NCBI GenBank assembly: GCA_021789595.1
Contig: JAJYJJ010000003.1
Location: 62,001 to 126,000, forward strand
Direction: 5' to 3'
DNA: 64,000 bases
DNA from: Nitrospirota bacterium
Lineage (GTDB): Bacteria > Nitrospirota > Thermodesulfovibrionia > UBA6902 > JAJYJJ01
How positions within the stretch are numbered: position 1 is the stretch's first letter; each line of letters starts with the position of its first letter. The notes beneath the pieces were generated by a model, which ran no database searches, was not told where the DNA came from, and was given only the letters and a program-made list of their open reading frames with translations. A program made the translations under genes and the position numbers. Positions 48,335-57,329 of the stretch are shown here, in pieces.

Positions 48335-51091
48335 TCAAATCCTCTCAATCCTAACAGCACAGACCTTCAGTTCAGGTATCTTGCAATAGGGATCAAGGGC
48401 ATCGTTTGTCAGCACATTGGCTGCAGCCTCTCTAAAATGAAATGGTATAAATACCATGCCTCTGCCTGCCCTGTCTGTCAGCATTGCCTTTATCTCAATG
48501 CTTCCCCTCCTTGAGGACACCCTTATCCGTTCAGAATCCTTTATCCCAATGGCCATGGCATCTTCTGGATTTATCTCTACATATGCCTCTGGAATAACCT
48601 TATTTAATGCCTCTGACCTCCTTGTCATCGTCCCTGTGTGATAATGGAAAAGAACCCTGCCTGTTGACAGCACATATGGATATTCCCTGTCAGGCAGTTC
48701 CTTTGAAGGAATGGCTGTAACCGGAGTAAATGCACCCTTGCCCCTTGGGAAGCCACCCTTAAAGAGATACGGTGTTCCAGGGTGGTCTTTTGTCGGGCAC
48801 GGCCATTGAAGCCCTGTTTTTTCAAGTCGTCTATAATCCATTCCAGCCATTGCAGGCCATAGGCTGCCTATTTCATGCAATACATCTTCTGGCGTATTAT
48901 AGTGCATTAGATAACCCATCCTGTTGGAAAGTTCTGTTATTATCCTGAGGTCATCCCTTGCCTCACCTGGTGGATTTACAGCCTTTCCCACCCGCTGAAC
49001 CTTCCTCTCTGTGTTTGTGAAGGTTCCATCCTTCTCTGCAAAGGATGCAGCAGGCAAAACCACATCCGCAAGCTCTGCTGTCTCTGTCATAAATATATCC
49101 TGGACAACCAAAAAGTCAAGACCCTTCAACGCCTTTATTGTATGGTTCATATACGGGTCGCTCATAACAGGATTTTCACCCATAATATACATTGCCTTAA
49201 TCCTTCCCTCAATGGCTGCCTCTGTCATCTCTGTTGCTGTAAGGCCAGGCCTGTCAGAGAGCTTCCTTTCCCACGCCCTCTCAAACTTGTCCTTTATGGC
49301 AGGTATGTGAACCTTCTGATAGCCAGGATAAACATCAGGGATGCATCCCATGTCTGTTGCACCCTGGACATTATTCTGTCCCCTTAATGGATTAACTCCC
49401 GAGTTTTCCTTCCCGAGGTTTCCTGTAAGCAGTGCAAGGTTTGCAATAGCAAAGACATTGTTCGTGCCCATGGAGTGCTGTGTTATCCCCATTGTGTAAT
49501 AGATGCCTGCCTTCTCTGCACTGGCATAGAGCCTTGCTGCCCTGACTATATCATCCTTTGGAACACCGCTCAGCTTTTCGGCAAATTCAGGGGTATATTC
49601 ATTCAGGGTTTTTCGAAACTCATCGTAGCCCTCTGTCCATTCCTCTATAAACCTCTTATCTTCCAGTCCTTCAGCTAAAATGACATGCATCATAGCATTG
49701 AGGAGGGCGATGTCTGTGCCAGGTCTCTGCCTCAGCCACAGATGCGCAAACCGCACAAGGTCTATCCTCCTGGGGTCTGCAACAATGAGCCTTGCCCCCT
49801 TCCTTACTGCCTTTTTCATCTTTAGTCCAATGATTGGATGCGTCTCTGTTGTGTTAGAGCCTATTACAAAAAGCACATCATTGTCTTCTATCTCCGTGAT
49901 AGAATTTGTCATAGCGCCTGAACCAAAGACAGTGGCCAGACCGGCCACTGTTGCGCTGTGTCAATACCTTGCACAATGGTCTATATTATTTGTTCCGATA
50001 CCAGCCCTCATGAACTTCTGGAAGAGATAGTTCTCTTCGTTTGTGCATCTCGCAGAGGAAAGACCTGCTATGGCATCAGGGCCGTATTTATCCTTAAGTG
50101 TCTTCAGCCTCTTTGCGATATAATCAACTGCCTCATCCCATGATGCCTCACGGAAGAGTGACGAGTAACGAGTAACGAGTAACGAGTTATTAATCCCCCC
50201 TCGCCCCCCTTTAACAAAGGGGGGTAGGGGGGGATTTGATTGATCTTTTGGAGCTATCCTGATAAGAGGTTTTGTGAGCCTGTCAGGGCTGTTTATAAAA
50301 CTGTAACTGAATCTACCCTTTACGCACAGCCAGCCCTCGTTAAGGGTATCTTCCCTTGAAGTTATCTTTATTACCTCGTTTCTTCTTACATGAAGGGTGA
50401 GGCTGCAGCCGCATCCACAATACGGGCATGTCGTTTCAATCTCCTTTATATCCTTCTGCCTGCCCTTTTGTTTCCACATCTTGCCTGTCAGCGCACCTGT
50501 CGGACAGACAGCAACACACTGACCGCAGAACTCACAATTAAGGTCTTTCCCAAATGGGGTGCATATCTTTGAACTGAAACCCCGATAGCCAAAATCTATT
50601 GCGCCTACACCTTCAACCTCATCGCATACCTTTACGCATCTGCCGCACATTATGCATTTTTCAAGGTCTCTTTCGATAAAGGGATTTCCATCCCTTTTCG
50701 TGTAGATCCTTCTTTCCCCTTCAAACCTGTTTTCCCTTATGCCGTAAAAATATGCAAGCTCCTGTAAAGTGCAGTCGCCTGCCTTTTCGCATACCATACA
50801 GTCGTTTGGATGGTCTGAAAGGATGAGTTCAAGTACTGTCTTTCTTAAGTCTTCAATATATGGGTTTGATGTTGTGACCTCCATCCCATCGCTTACAGGT
50901 GTTGTGCAGGATGTTACAGGTCTTGGGATCCCCTTTATCTCAACTATGCATAGTCTGCATCCCCCAAAAGGTGTGAGTTTTGGGTGATGACACAGTGTCG
51001 GTATTGGAATATCCAGCATCTTGGCTGCATCCAAAACCGTTGTCCCCTCTTGAACCTCTATTGTCTTTCCATCTATGGTTACCTTGAACAT
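48335..51091 (-). CDS. fdhA: NAD-dependent formate dehydrogenase alpha subunit, selenoprotein; UGA at 49961-49963 read as Sec; joins ORF-track entries 49961..51124 and 48335..49948
   Basis: [31 protein letters not shown] across the UGA; NuoG-like 2Fe-2S/4Fe-4S N-terminus; molybdopterin domain; SECIS-like hairpin. Confidence 0.93.
49929..49951 (-). promoter_or_regulatory. bacterial SECIS element
   Basis: minus strand: TGA-CACAGCGCA-ACAGTGGCC-GGTCT-GGCCACTGT; 9-bp stem, GGUCU apical loop 18 nt after the UGA. Confidence 0.92.
50160..50187 (+). repeat. heptad array (4 x 7 nt) inside fdhA, antisense to the gene
   Basis: GACGAGT AACGAGT AACGAGT AACGAGT. Confidence 0.9.
50192..50236. repeat. GC-rich palindromic coding insert, family A, inside fdhA
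   Basis: AATCCCCCCTCGCCCCCCTTTAACAAAGGGGGGTAGGGGGGGATT; read as NPPLPPFVKGGRGGI. Confidence 0.9.
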
Positions 51092-51093
51092 AT

Positions 51094-52929
51094 CTACTCC
51101 CTGCCCACTGCTTTGAATTTGCATACCTCAAAGCATGCTCCACATTTAATGCATATATCAGGATTTATTTTATGCAGTTTCTTTTTCTCACCTGTAATCG
51201 CACCTGAGGGACATGCCCTCAGACAGGCGCCGCAGCCTTTGCAGAATTCTTCAATGATGTAATATGTCAGGAGGTCTCTGCATACCTTTGCAGGGCATTT
51301 TTTGTCCCTTATATGCGCCTCGTATTCCTCCCTGAAATATCTGATGGTACTGAGGACAGGGTTTGGAGCAGTCTGGCCAAGTCCGCACAACGAGGCAGCC
51401 TTAATATCACTACTCAGTTTCTGAAGGAGTTCTATATCGCCTTCCCTGCCAAGCCCCTTTGTAATTCTATCCAGTATTTCAAGGAGTCTCTTTGTCCCAA
51501 TCCTGCAGGGCACGCACTTCCCGCACGATTCTGCCTGGGTAAACTCAAGGAAGAATCTTGCAATATTGACCATGCAGTCCGTTTCATCAAGGACCACCAT
51601 CCCACCCGAGCCTACTATAGAGCCGACCTGTGCAAGGGATTCATAATCCACAGGTATGTCCAACATCTCGGCAGGTATACAGCCTCCAGAAGGGCCGCCT
51701 GTCTGGACTGCCTTAAATTCCCTGTCGCCAATGATGCCTCCGCCGATATCGTATATTATCTCCCTGAGGGTTATGCCCATGGGGACCTCTATCAGGCCTG
51801 TATTTTTGACCTTGCCTGTTAAGGCAAAGACCTTTGTGCCTTTACTCTTCTCTGTGCCTATGGATGCATACCATTGAGCACCATTTCTTATTATGTATGG
51901 TATGTTTGAAAGGGTCTCAACATTATTGATAACTGTTGGTTTTCCCCATAGACCATGATGAACAGGGAATGGCGGTTTTGCCCTCGGCATTCCCCTCTGT
52001 CCCTCGATAGAGGCAATTAATGCCGTTTCTTCACCGCAGACAAAGGCACCCGCACCCAGCTTTACCTTTATATCAAATCCAAAATTAGAGCCGAATATGT
52101 TTTTCCCAAGATAACCTCTTTCGTGCGCCTGCGATATTGCCAATCTCAATCTTTCCACTGCAAAGGGATATTCTGCTCTAATATAGACATAGCCATGATC
52201 GGAACCCACGGCATAACCGGCTATCATCATCCCTTCAATAACCGAGTGAGGATTGCCCTCGATAATAGACCTGTCCATGAAGGCTCCAGGGTCACCTTCA
52301 TCTGCGTTGCAGATTATATACTTTGTATCACCTGGCGTTTTTCTGCATATCTCCCATTTTAGACCTGTTGGGAAGCCAGCGCCACCCCTTCCACGGAGGC
52401 CAGATGCCTTTATCTCTGAAATCACATCTTCGGGATTCATCTCAGAAAGAACTTTTTTTATGCCACTGTATCCTCCAACATCTATATACGCATTGATGTC
52501 CTCAGGGTCAATTGTTCCGCAATCTTTAAGAAGGATCTTCTTCTGTTTTGCATGAAATGCATAATATGTGTCGTCTATCAGCCATTCCTTAACAGGCTTG
52601 CCTCCTATCAGGTGTTCATCCACTATCCTCGCTGCCATTTCAGGTTTTATACACTGATATGTCAGGCTCTTATCACCATCAACCACATCAACAAGGACAT
52701 CCCTCGCACAAAATCCGCGGCAGCCCACCTTCTGGTAATGACACGTGAAATCCAAATCAATATCAATGCACCTATCAGAGATTTCCTTTTTGAAGGCATC
52801 TATAACTTCCTTGCCACCAGCAGCAAGCCCGCCTGTGCCTATACAGACCCTGACAATTACCTTTTTAAGATTATTTTTTTGCACCAGCACCCTCTTTGAG
52901 TTTTTTAATGAGCTTTGAAGTGCTGTCAA
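51094..52929 (-). CDS. NuoF/HoxF-like NADH-binding flavoprotein subunit of formate dehydrogenase
   Basis: SGLRGRGGAGFPTGLKWEICRKTPGDTKYIICNADEGDPGAFMDR, GAGAFVCGEETALIASIEG, ESCGKCVPCRIGTKRLLEIL, C-terminal 2x[4Fe-4S]. Confidence 0.93.
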   Translation of the reverse strand: MTALQSSLKNSKRVLVQKNNLKKVIVRVCIGTGGLAAGGKEVIDAFKKEISDRCIDIDLDFTCHYQKVGCRGFCARDVLVDVVDGDKSLTYQCIKPEMAARIVDEHLIGGKPVKEWLIDDTYYAFHAKQKKILLKDCGTIDPEDINAYIDVGGYSGIKKVLSEMNPEDVISEIKASGLRGRGGAGFPTGLKWEICRKTPGDTKYIICNADEGDPGAFMDRSIIEGNPHSVIEGMMIAGYAVGSDHGYVYIRAEYPFAVERLRLAISQAHERGYLGKNIFGSNFGFDIKVKLGAGAFVCGEETALIASIEGQRGMPRAKPPFPVHHGLWGKPTVINNVETLSNIPYIIRNGAQWYASIGTEKSKGTKVFALTGKVKNTGLIEVPMGITLREIIYDIGGGIIGDREFKAVQTGGPSGGCIPAEMLDIPVDYESLAQVGSIVGSGGMVVLDETDCMVNIARFFLEFTQAESCGKCVPCRIGTKRLLEILDRITKGLGREGDIELLQKLSSDIKAASLCGLGQTAPNPVLSTIRYFREEYEAHIRDKKCPAKVCRDLLTYYIIEEFCKGCGACLRACPSGAITGEKKKLHKINPDICIKCGACFEVCKFKAVGRE

Positions 52930-53377
52930 CCGTCATATCTCCATAAACCTTGCTATTTACCAAAACCACAGGTGCAATACTGCAGGCACCCACACACCTG
53001 ACCACTTCAAAGGTGAATCTCTTGTCGTTTGTTGTTTCACCTTCAGAATTAAGATGGAGTTCCTTCTTAACCTGCTCGGCAATCTTGCTTCCACCCTTGA
53101 CATGACAGGCAGTTCCGCAGCAAACAGAAACAATGTTTTTCCCTCTCGGCCTTAAATGGAACTGTGCATAAAATGTCACAACACCGAAGAAACGGCTTGC
53201 AGGGATATCAAGTTTCTTTGAAAACCAGTTTACTGCATCCTCACGGATATAGCCAAAGACATCCTGAACATCCTGAAGTATGGATATGATATTACCATCG
53301 TCATCCCTATATCTTTTCAAGATGCCCTCAAGTATTGCTGCTGTTTCTGCAGCGACTGTTTCACCCTCGGTCTTCAT
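52871..53377 (-). CDS. NuoE-like [2Fe-2S] thioredoxin-like subunit of formate dehydrogenase
   Basis: VVTFYAQFHLRPRGKNIVSVCCGTACHVKGG...VRCVGACSIAPVVLVN. Confidence 0.92.
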   Translation of the reverse strand: MKTEGETVAAETAAILEGILKRYRDDDGNIISILQDVQDVFGYIREDAVNWFSKKLDIPASRFFGVVTFYAQFHLRPRGKNIVSVCCGTACHVKGGSKIAEQVKKELHLNSEGETTNDKRFTFEVVRCVGACSIAPVVLVNSKVYGDMTVDSTSKLIKKLKEGAGAKK

Positions 53378-53554
53378 CTCTGCTCCTGAAGGTCAGGTTT
53401 CCTTACCCGAAAGGCTAAGGCTTATTGGATACAAGGAGTTATATTATATTAAATGTGGAGCGGTTTTTTACAATAAAATCTTTTTATAACAATATAGATT
53501 CAATATAGATTTTGACAACAAAGGATACAAAATTGTATTATTAATGTCTAAATC

Positions 53555-53630
53555 GGGCCGCTAGCTCAGTTGGTAGAGCACCGCCCTTTTAAGGCGGGTG
53601 TGCTGGGTTCGAACCCCAGGCGGCTCACCA
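53555..53630 (+). tRNA. tRNA-Lys (anticodon TTT)
   Basis: GGGCCGCTAGCTCAGTTGGTAGAGCACCGCCCTTTTAAGGCGGGTGTGCTGGGTTCGAACCCCAGGCGGCTCACCA. Confidence 0.95.
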
Positions 53631-53655
53631 TATATGTTATGAATTCGGGGTTGGG

Positions 53656-53713
53656 AGTTCGGAGACAAAGATGAAAACAACTATTCTGAACTAAGAACTA
53701 ATAACTCCGAACT
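53656..53713. repeat. intergenic heptad-like repeat with AGTTCGGAG...CTCCGAACT inverted ends, between two tRNAs
   Basis: AGTTCGGAG at 53656-53664 and CTCCGAACT at 53705-53713; CTGAACTAAGAACTAATAACTCCGAACT. Confidence 0.6.
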
Positions 53714-53721
53714 GTTTTAGA

Positions 53722-53799
53722 GTCCCCATCGTCTAGCCTGGCCTAGGACATCGCCCTTTCAAGGCGGTAACACGGGTTCGAATCCCGTTGGGGACGCCA
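53722..53799 (+). tRNA. tRNA-Glu (anticodon TTC)
   Basis: GTCCCCATCGTCTAGCCTGGCCTAGGACATCGCCCTTTCAAGGCGGTAACACGGGTTCGAATCCCGTTGGGGACGCCA. Confidence 0.95.
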
Positions 53800-53975
53800 G
53801 GAAAATCTCGGTCAGGATCTTTGTATAGAGTTTTTCAGGTGAGAACTTCAGTAATGAAGTCTTAAAAGAAAGCATGAGCCACTTCTTCTGTGATACCGGC
53901 ATTATTGAATTTCCTTGACAAACTATTTCAAGACATGCTATTCTTGAATAGAATTTTAGAGGTTTTTGCGTTCAC

Positions 53976-54016
53976 AAGAGGCCACAAAGACTTTTAACTT
54001 TGTGGCCTCTTTTTGT
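53976..54016 (+). terminator. terminator-like hairpin in the csp 5' leader (possible attenuator)
   Basis: AAGAGGCCACAAAG ACTTTTAA CTTTGTGGCCTCTT TTTGT. Confidence 0.75.
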
Positions 54017-54061
54017 TGAGGCCTTCTGAGATTTAAGTTTACAGATAAGGAGGTAAAAGAA

Positions 54062-54262
54062 ATGGCACAAGGAACTGTGAAGTGGTTCAATGACAGTAAA
54101 GGTTTTGGCTTCATTACCAATGAAGACAGCAGTGATGTCTTTGTCCACCATACATCCATCCAAGGCAATGGTTTTAAGACCCTTGCCGAGGGTGACAAGG
54201 TCAGCTTTGATACCGAACAGGGCCCAAAAGGTCCTAAAGCTATCAATGTGGTCAAACTCTAA
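54062..54262 (+). CDS. csp: cold shock protein
   Basis: [33 protein letters not shown]. Confidence 0.96.
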   Translation: MAQGTVKWFNDSKGFGFITNEDSSDVFVHHTSIQGNGFKTLAEGDKVSFDTEQGPKGPKAINVVKL

Positions 54263-54270
54263 TTAACTGA

Positions 54271-54300
54271 GAAGGCTCCCTCCATCAGGAGGGAGCCTTC
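54271..54300 (+). terminator. strong hairpin downstream of csp without clear T tract
   Basis: GAAGGCTCCCTCC ATCA GGAGGGAGCCTTC. Confidence 0.6.
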
Positions 54301-54316
54301 TCCATTTGAGAGGAAC

Positions 54317-54673
54317 ATGAACAACAGAAAGAATGAGGCAAGAATAGAAAGGATGCAGCAGAGACTTGAGGCAGGCTCTGTGGCTAAACGCTTTCCCGAT
54401 GTTGCAGAAATCGTCATCAATATGACATACAATCAGAGGGGGATAAAAGCAATACTCCGCACCTTTAATTTCTTTCCCGGCAGCTATGCTTTTTTCAGGG
54501 TAGACTGCTTAAGCAAAGACTGTGTTGATGGTGGGTTTGATCTAACCCAGGTTATAACCACGATGATCAGGAACCGGAGAGCGGAGGCAAAAGGAGAACT
54601 CAGTTGTGAAGGCAATGATCCTTCCGCCAACCCCTCAGCTATTGTTTACGAAGTTGCCATACAATACACATAA
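54317..54673 (+). CDS. conserved hypothetical protein
   Basis: RBS GAGAGGAAC; MNNRKNEARIERMQQRLEAGSVAKRFPDVAEIVINMTYNQRG...VDCLSKDCVDGGFDL. Confidence 0.65.
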   Translation: MNNRKNEARIERMQQRLEAGSVAKRFPDVAEIVINMTYNQRGIKAILRTFNFFPGSYAFFRVDCLSKDCVDGGFDLTQVITTMIRNRRAEAKGELSCEGNDPSANPSAIVYEVAIQYT

Positions 54674-54726
54674 TAGCGCTGTATTTCAATCTTATAATCA
54701 ATTGAAATCACCGCATTCCTCTCGCA

Positions 54727-54834
54727 GTGTTAGCTCCCTTTGCGGTTATTGTCCTGACCAATATTCTGATGACTATAGGTGTATTCTTCGTTGAAAAGAG
54801 AATACAGATAAAAAAGCCTGTAAAACAAAAATGA
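54727..54834 (+). CDS. possible 35-aa single-TM protein (GTG start), ATGA overlap with the next gene
   Basis: VLAPFAVIVLTNILMTIGVFFVEKRIQIKKPVKQK*. Confidence 0.4.
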   Translation: MLAPFAVIVLTNILMTIGVFFVEKRIQIKKPVKQK

Positions 54835-55043
54835 TTCCGATAGCGCTTTTATTAATTATCATTGCAGTGGTGACAATATTCTCAATTCAGAATGCAACTC
54901 CGGTTGTAATCTCTTTTTTCTTCTGGAGATTTGCGGCATCCCTTGCCATAGTAATATTTCTCTCTGTGCTCGCAGGAGTAACGATAATGGCAATTATAGT
55001 GTTTTCAGGGCATATCAGACGGCTTGTAAAAAGACGCAACTAA
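54831..55043 (+). CDS. LapA-domain (DUF1049) small membrane protein
   Basis: MIPIALLLIIIAVVTIFSIQNATPVVISFFFWRFAASLAIVIFLSVLAGVTIM. Confidence 0.8.
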   Translation: MIPIALLLIIIAVVTIFSIQNATPVVISFFFWRFAASLAIVIFLSVLAGVTIMAIIVFSGHIRRLVKRRN

Positions 55044-55099
55044 GCCATTTGAACCTTTCTAAGGTTGAATTATATAGTTTTTTATGGTAATAATAGGCT

Positions 55100-55519
55100 A
55101 TGAATAGTCAGAAAAAGCACATCTTTAAATTTTTGTTCCTTGTTTATTTTTTGTTTTATGTGGTATCTCCGCTCTGTTATGCCAAAGAGAGATTAAATGA
55201 AGGCGATGTAATTGCACATACCACAAAGCACGAAACAAAAAATATTCGTGTTATATGGGAATTAATTCTTTCTAAACTATTTCAACAGGACAATACCGAA
55301 GACAATCCTTCCAATGTCCATTTTTTCATAAAAAAAGCACGGGCTGTATTAGGCTCAAACAACATTACAAAGATAGCACAGTCGGAATCTGCAATATCTT
55401 CTCTCAATGAGTTCAGTCCACCTGAAGAATCTTTAATTCCCCTATTTCAACCCATAGATCTGAAACCTCAAGACGGTATTTACTCAGTATCTTCAGGTCG
55501 TTCACCTCCATCTGTTTAA
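55100..55519 (+). CDS. hypothetical protein with N-terminal signal
   Basis: MNSQKKHIFKFLFLVYFLFYVVSPLCYAKERL. Confidence 0.5.
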   Translation: MNSQKKHIFKFLFLVYFLFYVVSPLCYAKERLNEGDVIAHTTKHETKNIRVIWELILSKLFQQDNTEDNPSNVHFFIKKARAVLGSNNITKIAQSESAISSLNEFSPPEESLIPLFQPIDLKPQDGIYSVSSGRSPPSV

Positions 55520-55625
55520 TTTTACGATATGATTTTATGACATGATTTTCTCTCATAGGGAGGAATATTATGTGATTTTTAATCGTAATAATTAACAGTC
55601 CATCTCACCACACAGGAGGTATGAA

Positions 55626-56834
55626 ATGTCGGACTTTTATCAAACAGGTGTAGTGGCAACCTTTCACAGGCTTGGATGGATTAATCTTGAAAAGATTGAG
55701 GCAGAGTTATCATGGTATGCCAGTGAAAGGCTGATCGCCCTTGTTCTGCCTTCTCTCTACAGCGAACTTGAGGGAGATGCACTGAAAGGAATAGTCAGGG
55801 AACTGAAGGAAGTAAAGTATGTGAAAGAAATTGTTGTTACGCTTGGCCCTGCATCAGAAGAGGAATTCAAACATGCAAAGGAATTTTTCTCTGTGCTTCC
55901 CCAGAAGGCAAGCATTATCTGGAATACAGGAGCGCGCATAAGTGATATATATAAAACCATTGAAATGGCCGAACTGCCTGTGGGAGAGCCTGGAAAGGGG
56001 AGGTCTGCGTGGATGGCCTACGGTTATGTCCTTTCCCAGCAGAAATTCCAGACGATTGCTTTGCATGACTGCGATATCCTCACATACAGCAGGGATATGC
56101 TTGCAAGGCTGTGCTATCCTGTTACAAGTCCGAGCCTCGATTACGACTTTTGTAAGGGTTTCTACAGCAGGGTAACTGACAGGATGCATGGCCGTGTAAC
56201 AAGGCTACTTGTAGCGCCTCTTATAAGGGTACTCCAGAAGATTCTCGGATACCATCCCCTTCTGATGTTTTTTGATAGTTTCAGATATCCCCTTGCAGGA
56301 GAGTTTTCCATGGACGTCGACCTTGCGAGGGTAAACAGGATACCGGGTGATTGGGGCTTAGAGGTTGGCGTCCTTGCGGAGGTTTACAGGAACACATCGC
56401 TAAGGAGGGTCTGCCAGGTTGATATTGCCGAAAATTATGAACATAAACATCAGGAACTATCTCCGGAAGACGCAACGAAAGGACTCCATAAGATGGCTGT
56501 GGATATAAGTAAATCTATCCTCAGGACACTCGCATCAGAGGGTATAGTCTTTTCGGAAGGATTTTTTAAAACACTAATGACAACATATGTGAGGACAGCC
56601 CAGGACATGCTCAAAAGATACGAGGATGACGCAGCGGTAAATGGTCTTTTCTTTGACAGGCATGAGGAAAGTCTTGCAGTTGAGACATTCACAAAAGGTA
56701 TAAGGAAGGCAGCAGAGATAATAACCGAAGATCCCCTCGGCGTGCCACTAATCGCAAGCTGGGACAGGGTGACATCTGCAATCCCCGGTATTCTTGAGAA
56801 CATAAGGAAGGCGGTAGAGGAGGATAACAAATAA
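55626..56834 (+). CDS. glucosyl-3-phosphoglycerate synthase-like glycosyltransferase (GT81-like)
   Basis: GEPGKGRSAWMAYGYVLSQQKFQTIALHDCDILTYSRDMLARLCYPV...PLAGEFSMDVDLARVNRIPGDWGLEVGVLAEVYR; RBS GGAGG. Confidence 0.72.
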   Translation: MSDFYQTGVVATFHRLGWINLEKIEAELSWYASERLIALVLPSLYSELEGDALKGIVRELKEVKYVKEIVVTLGPASEEEFKHAKEFFSVLPQKASIIWNTGARISDIYKTIEMAELPVGEPGKGRSAWMAYGYVLSQQKFQTIALHDCDILTYSRDMLARLCYPVTSPSLDYDFCKGFYSRVTDRMHGRVTRLLVAPLIRVLQKILGYHPLLMFFDSFRYPLAGEFSMDVDLARVNRIPGDWGLEVGVLAEVYRNTSLRRVCQVDIAENYEHKHQELSPEDATKGLHKMAVDISKSILRTLASEGIVFSEGFFKTLMTTYVRTAQDMLKRYEDDAAVNGLFFDRHEESLAVETFTKGIRKAAEIITEDPLGVPLIASWDRVTSAIPGILENIRKAVEEDNK

Positions 56835-56863
56835 AAAATTAATGCCAAGGAAGGACCACAGCT

Positions 56864-57311
56864 ATGAAAAAAAATAACTATTATCTTGAATATAGTTTTA
56901 CTCGGTATATTCGTTAACAATTATGCAGATGCCCTATGTGTGAATGTGCAAAAGGCAAATATAAGAAGCGGCCCTGGCACTCAATATGTGATAGTGTGGG
57001 AAGTTTATAAATATATGCCCTTTGATAAGGTTGGGACTCCTATCACAGGCAATTGGTTCGCAGTAAGAGATGTTGATGGAGATGTTAACTGGATACATAA
57101 AAGCCTAGTAACAAATAGATATCGCTGTGCGGTTGTAAAGACTGAGGGGGTGAATCTGAGAACAGGTCCTGGTACAAAATACTTAAAGATTGGAGTTGTA
57201 AAAAAATATTATTCATTTAAAATCCTGCAAAGGAGAGGCATGTGGGTAAGATTGAAAGACGAGTGGGGCAGTATTGGCTGGATTCACCGCAGCTATCTCT
57301 GGATTAAATGA
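56864..57311 (+). CDS. SH3b-domain secreted protein; natural ATG at 56864 out of frame at an A8 tract (ORF track starts at TTG 56886)
   Basis: two repeats: KANIRSGPGTQYVIVWEVYKYMPF and GVNLRTGPGTKYLKIGVVKKYYSF. Confidence 0.7.
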
Positions 57312-57329
57312 AAGGAGACTGAGGGATTA

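Noticed and set aside
49961-49963. Nonsense mutation/pseudogene splitting formate dehydrogenase
   Set aside because: UGA sits at the catalytic Sec position and is followed by a SECIS-like hairpin with GGUCU loop; the frame continues with conserved sequence.
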